Shown here piece after piece: positions 1 to 6,280 of a DNA stretch of 7,565 nucleotides; the first letter of the stretch is position 1; every line of letters starts with the position of its first letter. A model generated the notes under the pieces. That model did not search any database. It saw nothing but the letters and a program-made list of their open reading frames with translations, and had not been told where the DNA came from. Source of the DNA: an uncultured Pseudomonadales bacterium (GTDB taxonomy: Bacteria > Pseudomonadota > Gammaproteobacteria > Pseudomonadales > Porticoccaceae); NCBI GenBank assembly GCA_937998635.1, contig CALLDA010000062.1:1-7565 (forward strand). Direction: 5' to 3'. The position numbers were made by a program, and so were the translations under genes.

Positions 1-1
1 T

Positions 2-748
2 TATACGGGTGGTGCGCTGTCGGCTGAGCAAAGCCTTGCTATGGCGCGATCTACCATGAAGGCTCTGGCGCTTGGGGAAGCGGGTGATACCGTCCTGCAT
101 GAAACCGTTCTAGCTTTGCCTGAACAGGTGCAAAAACACAGTATTGAGGTAGACCACAATGACAAGGCCGCACTGCTCTATATTCAGGGAGATGAAGATA
201 CTCTAGGCGAGCGGGCCGCAATGGCGATGATAAATATTGCCATGGAGGCACCTTTCTATACGACGATGCGCACGGAAAAGCAGCTGGGTTATGTGGTCGG
301 TGCAAATATCATGCATATCAATCGAGTGCCAGGCCTGGGCTTTTATATCCAGTCTCCGACCAGTTCCGCGGCGGAGATTGAGCAAGAGATTAACGCTTAT
401 CTCCTCGCATTTGAGTCTAAACTTGTGGCAATAAGTAAAGCTGAATTTAAAGGCTTAAAAGCCGCTTTGTTGGCCAACATTCAGGAGCAACCCAAAAATA
501 TTATGCAGCAGGCTGCGCGACACCAGGAATCTCTAATGCTTGGTGATGAGGGTTTTAAGTTTCGTGACAAGCTGGCAAAAAAGATTAAGGCGCTTGATCC
601 GGAACGCCTTTTAGCCGCCTACCGCCGATTGATCAGTGAAGGGAGTCGACGTTTGTGGATTACCACCAGGGCGCCGGAATCAGATTCGACACTGGTAAAT
701 GCTGAGCTGTTGGCAGATGAAGGTCGAGTATTCGCTTACCCTGAATAG
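2..748 (+). CDS. M16 (insulysin/pitrilysin-type) zinc metallopeptidase, C-terminal part only
   Basis: This is the 3' end of a gene cut by the window edge. The frame is already open at base 2, so the ATG at 41 is internal and not a start. The roughly 248 residues seen match the last domain of M16A peptidases such as insulin-degrading enzyme and protease III. The best marker is the string RTEKQLGYVV: its Arg (codon 269-271) and Tyr (codon 290-292) are seven residues apart, like Arg824 and Tyr831 of human insulin-degrading enzyme, which reach into the active site from the catalytically inactive half. The zinc motif HxxEH lies in the N-terminal half, outside the window, so activity and any signal peptide cannot be judged. 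M16A enzymes degrade peptides, usually in the periplasm of Gram-negative bacteria. A terminator-like hairpin follows the TAG stop, so the gene probably ends its own unit and is not co-transcribed with aceE. Confidence 0.88.
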   Translation, partial: YTGGALSAEQSLAMARSTMKALALGEAGDTVLHETVLALPEQVQKHSIEVDHNDKAALLYIQGDEDTLGERAAMAMINIAMEAPFYTTMRTEKQLGYVVGANIMHINRVPGLGFYIQSPTSSAAEIEQEINAYLLAFESKLVAISKAEFKGLKAALLANIQEQPKNIMQQAARHQESLMLGDEGFKFRDKLAKKIKALDPERLLAAYRRLISEGSRRLWITTRAPESDSTLVNAELLADEGRVFAYPE

Positions 749-782
749 ATTCTGACAAGGTCTGGCTAGTCTCTCGTCGATG

Positions 783-820
783 AGGGAGGGCTTTGTTAGC
801 ACTCCTTATTGGGTTTTTTT
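783..820 (+). terminator. Probable intrinsic terminator after the M16 peptidase gene
   Basis: Bases 783-792 pair with 798-807 around a five-base loop (TTGTT). There are nine pairs, one of them G-U, and one internal G-A mismatch. A run of seven T lies at 814-820, six bases after the stem, which is slightly far for an ideal terminator. A second small hairpin (770-775 with 782-787) overlaps it and could compete. The position, 35 bases past the peptidase stop, supports the call. Confidence 0.5.
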
Positions 821-858
821 ACATGCTAGGCGAATTGTCATAAATATGCGCTATCATG

Positions 859-872
859 TTGATTAATATAAA
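859..872 (+). promoter_or_regulatory. Possible FNR/Anr-like box upstream of aceE
   Basis: The sequence TTGAT-TAAT-ATAAA matches the FNR/Anr consensus TTGAT-N4-ATCAA at nine of ten defined positions. It lies just upstream of the best aceE promoter candidate, with its centre about 48.5 bases before the predicted start of transcription. Oxygen control of pyruvate dehydrogenase is known in E. coli. However, the surrounding DNA is very AT-rich, so a chance match is quite possible. Confidence 0.25.
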
Positions 873-878
873 TAATGA

Positions 879-907
879 TTGAACTTGTAAAAAAACTACA
901 TTACTAT
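879..907 (+). promoter_or_regulatory. Candidate sigma70 promoter for aceEF
   Basis: TTGAAC at 879-884 (four of six matches to TTGACA) is separated by exactly 17 bases from TACTAT at 902-907 (four of six matches to TATAAT). This predicts a transcript starting near 914 and a leader of about 99 bases before aceE. The leader contains a small GC hairpin (GGCG 955-958 pairing with CGCC 962-965). No PdhR-type operator (TGGT-N3-ACCA) was seen by eye. Confidence 0.4.
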
Positions 908-1012
908 ATTGGCGTCATTATCGGTCTCCATCCTGTGTTGAGCTTATAGTTTAAGGCGGCACGCCAGCATGGAATAAAGACATCCCCATTATTCTTAAGC
1001 GATGAGTTAAAC

Positions 1013-3676
1013 ATGCCCGATCTAGACCCCCAGGAAACTCAGGAATGGCTCGAATCCCTCGATGCGGTCATTAAGCATCAAGGTGAGGAGCGAGCCGCTT
1101 ACCTGCTGAAACAATTGGTAGATCGCGCCGATCAGTTTGATCTGCCCCTGCCCCGCGCCATGACCACGCCGTTTCGTAATACCATTCCTGTGACCCGCGA
1201 AAAACGCATGCCCGGCGATTTATTTATGGAACGCCGCATTCGCTCCCTGGTTCGTTGGAACGCCCTGGCCATGGTCATGCGTGCCAACAAAAACGATGAG
1301 GGTCTTGGTGGCCATATCGCGACATTTTCATCGGCTGCAACGCTTTATGATGTCGGATTTAACTACTTCTTTCGGGCTCGATCCGAAGCCCATCTGGGCG
1401 ATTTGATTTATTTTCAGGGCCATAGCTCGCCGGGTATTTACGCACGGTCTTATCTGGAAGGTCGCCTATCAGAAAAGCAGCTTGATAACTTTCGTCGGGA
1501 GGTCGATGGCGAAGGCCTGTCATCTTACCCTCATCCCTGGTTAATGCCCGATTACTGGCAATTTCCCACGGTGTCGATGGGACTGGGGCCGATTCAGGCT
1601 ATTTATCAGGCGCATATTATGCGTTATCTCTCAGCCCGAGGTTTAACAGCCCGGGGTGATCGTCAGGTCTGGGCCGTTGTTGGCGATGGCGAATGTGATG
1701 AACCGGAGACCCTGGGTGCTATATCGCTGGCCGGTCGAGAACAGTTGGAGAATCTAACCTTTGTGGTCAACTGCAACCTGCAACGTCTCGATGGCCCGGT
1801 GCGGGGCAACGGTAAAATTATTCAGGAATTGGAAGGCGTTTTCCGTGGTGCTGGCTGGAATGTTATCAAGGTGGTCTGGGGGCGACATTGGGATGCGCTG
1901 CTTGAGAAAGATACTAACGGCGTTTTGCAGGGCTTGATGGATGAAGTCTGCGATGGCGAATTACAGAATTTTAAATTTAACGGCGGGGCTTACACCCGCG
2001 AGCATTTCTTTGGCAAGCATCCCGAAGCATTAGCCCTGGTCGAGGATCTCAGCGATAGCGACATCATGTGGTTGAATCGCGGCGGCCATGATCCCTACAA
2101 GGTTTATGCTGCCTATGCCGAGGCTATGAAAAATAACGGCAAACCCACCGTCGTACTGGCCATGACCGTCAAAGGTTACGGTCTGGGTGAGTCGGGTGAA
2201 GCGGCCAATGACACCCATTCCGTCAAAAAGCTGGATATAGAGAGTTTGAAGAACTTCCGTGATCGATTTGGCCTGCCTATTGCCGATGATCAACTGGCTG
2301 AAGCACCTTACTATCGGCCGCCGGAAGACAGCCCCGAAATCACCTATATGCACAAGCAGCGAGAATCCCTGGGTGGACCGCTGCCATCTCGTCAATCCGT
2401 AGCTAAGCTGCTGGAAACCCCTGATCTCAAAGTCTTTGAGAAGCAATTAAAGGGTAGCGGCAAGCGATCTATTTCTACCACCATGGCCTTTGTGCGCATG
2501 CTATCAACCCTGGTTAAAGACAAAAAGATGGGCGAACGAGTGGTGCCGATTATTCCCGATGAGGCCCGAACCTTCGGTATGGAAGGCATGTTCCGCCAGT
2601 TAGGGATTTATTCTTCTGCGGGACAGCGCTATGTGCCCCACGATGCCGATCAGATTCTCTATTACAAAGAGGATAAAAAGGGCCAGATACTGGAGGAGGG
2701 CTTATGTGAAGCCGGGGCTATGTCGGCCTGGATCGCGCTGGCCTCTGCCTACAGCAATTACGATTGCCCCATGGTGCCGTTTTATGTGTTCTATTCCATG
2801 TTCGGTTTTCAGCGCATTGGTGATCTGGCCTGGGCGGCAGGTGACATTCAGGCACGAGGTTTTTTGATAGGTGCTACGGCCGGGCGCACGACCCTCAATG
2901 GCGAAGGCTTACAGCATCAGGATGGTCACAGCCATCTGTTGGCTAACACCATTCCCAATTGCCATAGTTATGACCCTGCTTATGAGTTTGAGTTGGTGGT
3001 AATTATTCAGGATGGCCTAAGGCGGATGTATCAGGAGCAGGAAAACTGTTTCTACTACATCACCACCATGAATGAGAATTACGGGCATCCAGAAATGCCG
3101 GCGGGTGCCGAAGAGGGCATTATTAAAGGCATTTATCTATTGGCGAAAGCCAGTGCAAAAAAACCAAAACTCAAGGTTCAGTTGATGGGCTCTGGAACCA
3201 TCCTCAATGAAGTGCGAGCAGCAGCAGAGATGCTTAAAAAAGATTATGGGGTACATGCTGATATCTGGAGCCTGACCAGTGCGAATCAATTAACCCGTGA
3301 GGGACAGAGTTGCACCCGGTGGAGTGCCTTACACCCAGAAGAGAAAGCCAAAGTCCCCTATATCACCCAGCAATTAACCAAAGGAAATGGCGCGATTGAT
3401 GGCCCGGTGATTGCTGCTACGGATTATATGAAGGCCTATACCGAACAGTTGAGGGCTTTTATTCCCGGAGATTTTTATACTCTGGGAACCGATGGTTTTG
3501 GGCGCAGCGACACACGCAGTAAATTGCGCGATTTTTTTGAAGTGGATCACCGCTACATTACCTATTCAGCCTTATACGCTTTATATAAGCAGGGCAAAGT
3601 GCAAGCTCAAGTGCTAAGCGGCGCGATTAAAACACTCGGTATTGATACCAATAAAACTGACCCGGTGCTGCTGTAA
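1013..3676 (+). CDS. aceE: Pyruvate dehydrogenase E1 component, homodimeric type (AceE)
   Basis: E1 decarboxylates pyruvate using thiamine diphosphate and passes the acetyl group to the lipoyl arm of E2, in the cytoplasmic pyruvate dehydrogenase complex. At 887 codons it is full length and aligns along its length with E. coli AceE from memory. Visible active-site features are His101 (GGH), His137 (YFQGH), the cofactor-binding GDGE at 224-227 with metal ligands Asp225, Asn255 and Gln257 (NCNLQ), the mobile-loop His402, the cofactor-activating Glu562 (QILEEG) and the His-rich QHQDGHSH near 634-641. The order is an N-terminal E2-binding arm, the diphosphate domain, the pyrimidine domain and a transketolase C-terminal domain. 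ATG 1013 is the only usable start, because the frame is closed by TAG at 947-949 and holds no other start codon. It lacks a clear Shine-Dalgarno sequence. The gene ends in tandem stops TAA-TGA. aceF follows after 93 bases with no terminator seen between them. Confidence 0.98.
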   Translation: MPDLDPQETQEWLESLDAVIKHQGEERAAYLLKQLVDRADQFDLPLPRAMTTPFRNTIPVTREKRMPGDLFMERRIRSLVRWNALAMVMRANKNDEGLGGHIATFSSAATLYDVGFNYFFRARSEAHLGDLIYFQGHSSPGIYARSYLEGRLSEKQLDNFRREVDGEGLSSYPHPWLMPDYWQFPTVSMGLGPIQAIYQAHIMRYLSARGLTARGDRQVWAVVGDGECDEPETLGAISLAGREQLENLTFVVNCNLQRLDGPVRGNGKIIQELEGVFRGAGWNVIKVVWGRHWDALLEKDTNGVLQGLMDEVCDGELQNFKFNGGAYTREHFFGKHPEALALVEDLSDSDIMWLNRGGHDPYKVYAAYAEAMKNNGKPTVVLAMTVKGYGLGESGEAANDTHSVKKLDIESLKNFRDRFGLPIADDQLAEAPYYRPPEDSPEITYMHKQRESLGGPLPSRQSVAKLLETPDLKVFEKQLKGSGKRSISTTMAFVRMLSTLVKDKKMGERVVPIIPDEARTFGMEGMFRQLGIYSSAGQRYVPHDADQILYYKEDKKGQILEEGLCEAGAMSAWIALASAYSNYDCPMVPFYVFYSMFGFQRIGDLAWAAGDIQARGFLIGATAGRTTLNGEGLQHQDGHSHLLANTIPNCHSYDPAYEFELVVIIQDGLRRMYQEQENCFYYITTMNENYGHPEMPAGAEEGIIKGIYLLAKASAKKPKLKVQLMGSGTILNEVRAAAEMLKKDYGVHADIWSLTSANQLTREGQSCTRWSALHPEEKAKVPYITQQLTKGNGAIDGPVIAATDYMKAYTEQLRAFIPGDFYTLGTDGFGRSDTRSKLRDFFEVDHRYITYSALYALYKQGKVQAQVLSGAIKTLGIDTNKTDPVLL

Positions 3677-3758
3677 TGAATAGTCACTTTTTGGTGGTTC
3701 GGTGTTTTGAACAGATTTTCCGTTATTCAGAAATTTCCTGTCATTCAAAAACTTTGCG

Positions 3759-3763
3759 AGGAG
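3759..3763 (+). promoter_or_regulatory. Shine-Dalgarno site fixing the GTG start of aceF
   Basis: AGGAG lies six bases before GTG 3770. It is the strongest ribosome site in the window and supports the non-ATG start. The protein from this GTG begins directly with the lipoyl domain (EIVGVPDLGG), as expected for this family. Confidence 0.75.
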
Positions 3764-3769
3764 TGAGCT

Positions 3770-5203
3770 GTGGGCAGTGAGATTGTTGGCGTTCCCGACC
3801 TGGGTGGCGCTGAGGAAGTTGAAGTTATCGAAGTCTCTGTGGCAGTCGGTGATATTGTTGAAGTGGATCAGACTCTGGTGGTGCTGGAGTCCGACAAGGC
3901 CATGATGGAAATTCCAGCCCCTAAAGCGGGCAAGATTCTCAAACTGTTCGTCAAGGAAGAAGACAAGATAGAGAAGGAAGGCGACCCTCTGGTTGAGATG
4001 GAAGTTTCGGAGGCAGATGGCTCAGTTCAAGATCAATCGGAAACCGCTATTGAATCTGGAGTAAACGATGAACCTGAAACTAACGATGAACCTGGGGCTA
4101 GTGATGGTTCTGGTTTAGAAGGCGCTGCCGTTTCTGATCAAGCAAAAGTAGAGTCGCAGTCTTCAGACACTAAGGCCGCAACGATTCCTGAAACTCCAAC
4201 AGCGCCTGACGTAAACCTTACTATACAAAAACCCGCTGATAATGCGTCCGCACAGAGTCCTCAAAGTGATGATGCCAATGTTCCAGGAGAAGTTTACGCT
4301 GGTCCAGCGGTACGGCAACTGGCCCGGGAGCTCGGTGTCGCCTTAACAGATATTCGCGGCAGCGGGCCTCGTGGTCGCTTGCTCAAAGAAGATGTACAAG
4401 CTTATGTGAAGAGCCTGGTCAAAGGTCGGGCAAGTTCGGGTGGCAGCGTTTCAAGTGCTGGCGGTAGGGGTATTCCCCCGGTTCCGGATACCGATTTCAG
4501 CGAGTTTGGTGAAATCGAAACAATCAAGATGAGCAAAATTGCCAGGTTGACCGCGACCAATATGCATCGCAGCTGGCTGAATGCACCTCACGTCACCCAG
4601 TTTGACGATGCGGATATTACCGAGCTTGAAGCCTTTCGGAAATCTCTCAAGGCCGAAGGAGAGCTACGTGGTACAAAGCTCACGCCAGTGCCCATTATCC
4701 TTAAAGCCTGCGCTGTGGCTCTGGCTAACAACCCGGTATTAAATCGCTCGCTACATAGCGACGGTCAGCACTACATTCAAAAACACTATATGCACATTGG
4801 TATGGCCGTGGATACGCCCCGTGGCCTGATCGTACCTGTAGTGCGCGATGTCGATAAAAAAGGTCTCTGGCAACTGGCTGAGGAAATAGCAGCGCTGGCC
4901 GCCAAAGCCCGTGATGGCAAGCTCACTGCTAAGGAGATGCAGGGTGGATGTTTTACTGTGTCGAGTCTTGGAGCCATCGGCGGAAAGGGTTTTACACCGA
5001 TTATTAATACCCCGCAAGTCGCTATTCTCGGCGTCTCGAAAGCGCAAATTCAGCCTGCCTGGAATGGCAGCGAGTTCCTGCCTCGCAATATGCTGCCGCT
5101 GGCGCTGTCCTATGATCACCAAGCGGTTAACGGTGGTGATGCCGGTCGCTTTATGACCGAGCTGGTGTCTTTGCTGGGGGATATCCGGCGCTTGTCATTG
5201 TAA
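3770..5203 (+). CDS. aceF: Dihydrolipoyllysine acetyltransferase, E2 of pyruvate dehydrogenase (AceF)
   Basis: E2 forms the core of the complex. It takes the acetyl group from E1 on a lipoyl-lysine and transfers it to coenzyme A. Domains in order: one lipoyl domain (residues about 1-80) with the lipoylation motif ESDKA and Lys43; a long acidic, Ser-rich linker (about 81-174); the peripheral subunit-binding domain (about 175-216, GPAVRQLARELG to GRLLKEDV); a short Gly/Ser linker; and the catalytic domain (about 245-477). Catalytic residues are Ser398 (TVSSLG), His450 and Asn454 (SYDHQAVNGG). They match Ser558, His610 and Asn614 of Azotobacter vinelandii E2 in identity and spacing. With one lipoyl domain and 477 residues it is shorter than E. 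coli AceF, which has three lipoyl domains. Two oddities are the acidic linker, where many relatives have Ala/Pro-rich linkers, and Gln451 where Arg is usual after the catalytic His. No lpd (E3) gene follows, so E3 must be encoded elsewhere. Confidence 0.97.
   Translation: MGSEIVGVPDLGGAEEVEVIEVSVAVGDIVEVDQTLVVLESDKAMMEIPAPKAGKILKLFVKEEDKIEKEGDPLVEMEVSEADGSVQDQSETAIESGVNDEPETNDEPGASDGSGLEGAAVSDQAKVESQSSDTKAATIPETPTAPDVNLTIQKPADNASAQSPQSDDANVPGEVYAGPAVRQLARELGVALTDIRGSGPRGRLLKEDVQAYVKSLVKGRASSGGSVSSAGGRGIPPVPDTDFSEFGEIETIKMSKIARLTATNMHRSWLNAPHVTQFDDADITELEAFRKSLKAEGELRGTKLTPVPIILKACAVALANNPVLNRSLHSDGQHYIQKHYMHIGMAVDTPRGLIVPVVRDVDKKGLWQLAEEIAALAAKARDGKLTAKEMQGGCFTVSSLGAIGGKGFTPIINTPQVAILGVSKAQIQPAWNGSEFLPRNMLPLALSYDHQAVNGGDAGRFMTELVSLLGDIRRLSL
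4064..4099 (+). repeat. Two tandem 18-base units in the aceF linker
   Basis: Two adjacent 18-base units share an identical 13-base core (4064-4076 and 4082-4094). In frame they encode NDEPET and NDEPGA, residues 99-110 of AceF. This looks like a small in-frame duplication in the flexible linker between the lipoyl and subunit-binding domains, where length changes are tolerated. Confidence 0.7.
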
Positions 5204-5265
5204 AAAATCAGCTTTTCCCCTTAATGTGCCAACTGAGCCATGAGTCGGCGGGCATATCGTAAGCT

Positions 5266-5287
5266 AAGTGTGACTGTGATCACCAAA
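5266..5287 (+). promoter_or_regulatory. Candidate CRP/Vfr-family activator site
   Basis: TGTGA (5269-5273), six bases, then TCACC (5280-5284) matches the CRP core TGTGA-N6-TCACA at nine of ten positions, flanked by A-rich ends. Its centre (5276.5) falls at -41.5 relative to the start predicted from the GATAAT -10 box at 5306-5311, the classic class II activator position. It would control the glycine-zipper gene. Confidence 0.45.
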
Positions 5288-5305
5288 ATGCAGAAACTAA
5301 ACAGA

Positions 5306-5311
5306 GATAAT
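5306..5311 (+). promoter_or_regulatory. Candidate -10 box of the glycine-zipper gene promoter
   Basis: GATAAT matches the sigma70 -10 consensus at five of six positions. The -35 position at 17-base spacing (5283-5288, CCAAAA) is poor, as is common for activator-dependent promoters, and it lies at the edge of the CRP-like site. The predicted start near A5318 gives a leader of about 29 bases that contains AAGGA at 5336-5340. Confidence 0.4.
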
Positions 5312-5346
5312 AGGGATACCTGAAAGCACGATAACAAGGATCTATT

Positions 5347-5682
5347 ATGAAAATTAAATGTCTCGCTTTAGTAGGCTTATTGTCTGTTAGCACATTCTCT
5401 GTTAACTCAGCGAATGCTGGTGACTCTACCCTGGACGCTGCGATTGGCGGAGGTCTGGGTGGCGCGGTGGGTGCTGCAATAGGTAATGAGGTGGGCGGTC
5501 GCGATGGTGCGATTGTTGGTGGCGCACTGGGCGGAGCCGCAGGAGCCGCAGTGGCGACCGAAGGGGAATCCCGAGAAAAACATTCGCGTACTAAACATCG
5601 ATACGAATACGATGAATCGTATAACAGACATTCCGGATCCCGCTTTTGCCCTCCTGGTCAGGCCAAAAAAGGACGTTGCTAA
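5347..5682 (+). CDS. Small exported glycine-zipper protein
   Basis: The 111-residue protein begins with a Sec-type signal peptide: Lys-rich start, hydrophobic stretch 6-19, and probable cleavage after ANA at 22-24. Cys5 is too close to the start to be a lipobox. Residues 33-69 form a glycine zipper in which every fourth residue from G34 to G66 is Gly, nine in a row. Charged Arg52-Asp53 sit near the middle, suggesting two membrane-associated helices joined by a turn. The tail (72-111) is polar, rich in His, Arg, Lys and Tyr, and ends with Cys101 and Cys111, which could form a disulfide after export. Short glycine-zipper proteins are found in the envelope of many proteobacteria, but their exact role is mostly unknown and I assign none. 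The start is supported by AAGGA (5336-5340) six bases before the ATG. A CRP-like site lies upstream, and no terminator separates it clearly from aceF. Confidence 0.85.
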   Translation: MKIKCLALVGLLSVSTFSVNSANAGDSTLDAAIGGGLGGAVGAAIGNEVGGRDGAIVGGALGGAAGAAVATEGESREKHSRTKHRYEYDESYNRHSGSRFCPPGQAKKGRC

Positions 5683-5820
5683 AAATCAAACCCTCCTTCC
5701 CTCGCTCTCCTGGGGCGGGGTGACTAACCTTTGTATCAAAAGATAAAGCGCATCAAAAAACAAAGCTCTCGTCCGGAAAGGTAATGGATGAGGTTGCACC
5801 TATCCCACTCGTTATACAGT

Positions 5821-5840
5821 CCAGGCTACCTGGTTTTGTT
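5821..5840 (+). terminator. Weak terminator-like hairpin downstream of the glycine-zipper gene
   Basis: CCAGG (5821-5825) pairs with CCTGG (5829-5833) around a three-base loop, and TTTTGTT follows at once. The stem is only five pairs and lies about 140 bases past the stop codon, so it is a weak candidate for ending the glycine-zipper transcript. Confidence 0.3.
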
Positions 5841-6022
5841 AATTCTCGGCTTGAGTTATCAGGCCTAACTATTTCGCTAAATAGAATGCTCATTTCATCG
5901 ACTACTTGAGCTTTAAACTTGTCTTGAGGTCGCTATCTAAGGACCTATTGCCCACCAGTTCGACGAAGTTTAAACACAAGCCTTGTTTTCGATTTACGGT
6001 GTGATTCCGGAAAAAGAGCGTT

Positions 6023-6028
6023 TATAAT
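6023..6028 (+). promoter_or_regulatory. Orphan perfect -10 box with GC-rich discriminator
   Basis: TATAAT is followed directly by CCCCGCGCTCGCC. A GC-rich discriminator of this kind is typical of growth-rate or stringently controlled promoters of stable RNAs. At 17-base spacing the -35 position (6000-6005, TGTGAT) is poor, and no TGn extension is present. No protein gene starts soon after it. The next gene begins about 280 bases away. Confidence 0.35.
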
Positions 6029-6204
6029 CCCCGCGCTCGCCGTACAGTGGCAAATCTGCGCACAGTTATTCAATTTTAAAACCCCGTTGGATATGCCCCA
6101 GGCTTCCATTTGCATGCCAAAAGACCTGGCTGAATTCTTCCATGGCAGTTGTTAGCACGCTGCGCACAGGAAAAATTGGCAATGCATATTGCGGAGTGAG
6201 TTAT

Positions 6205-6231
6205 TTGACGGTGCTCATTTGCTGGTTTAAT
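6205..6231 (+). promoter_or_regulatory. Candidate promoter for the enoyl-CoA hydratase gene
   Basis: TTGACG (6205-6210, five of six) is followed after 15 bases by TTTAAT (6226-6231, five of six). The -10 is preceded by TGG, an extended -10 element, which can compensate for the short spacer. The predicted leader is about 75 bases. Confidence 0.35.
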
Positions 6232-6280
6232 GGGTAAACGAGGCTTCTTATTAGCCGCAAGTTATAGACGATAAGGTTTC

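Noticed and set aside
51..305. Antisense open frame of 84 codons opposite the M16 peptidase gene.
   Set aside because: It is a shadow of the real coding frame, with no ribosome site and no domain resemblance.
1002..1010. Two-codon ORF ATG-AGT-TAA just before the aceE start.
   Set aside because: It is too short to judge, has no ribosome site, and does not overlap the start codon, unlike the two mini-ORFs further right.
2030..2446. Antisense open frame of 138 codons opposite aceE.
   Set aside because: It is fully contained in a strongly conserved aceE region, and its composition follows from the codon use of the sense gene.
3677..3769. Possible promoter or terminator between aceE and aceF (TTGAAC near 3706 and a weak GTTC/GAAC hairpin).
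   Set aside because: No -10 box lies at proper spacing, and the four-pair hairpin has no T run directly after it. Co-transcription of aceE and aceF is simpler.
5160..5225. Inverted GGGGA/TCCCC pair spanning the aceF stop codon.
   Set aside because: The loop is about 30 bases and no T run follows, so it is not a credible terminator.
6056..6169. Ten-base direct repeat CTGCGCACAG at 6056-6065 and 6160-6169, 104 bases apart (about ten helical turns).
   Set aside because: A 10-base repeat within about 600 bases is not rare by chance, and no known operator matches it.
6142..6237. A 31-codon ORF (ATG 6142) with a hydrophobic C-terminal half.
   Set aside because: It has no ribosome site upstream and no recognisable motif, and its length is expected by chance in this gap.
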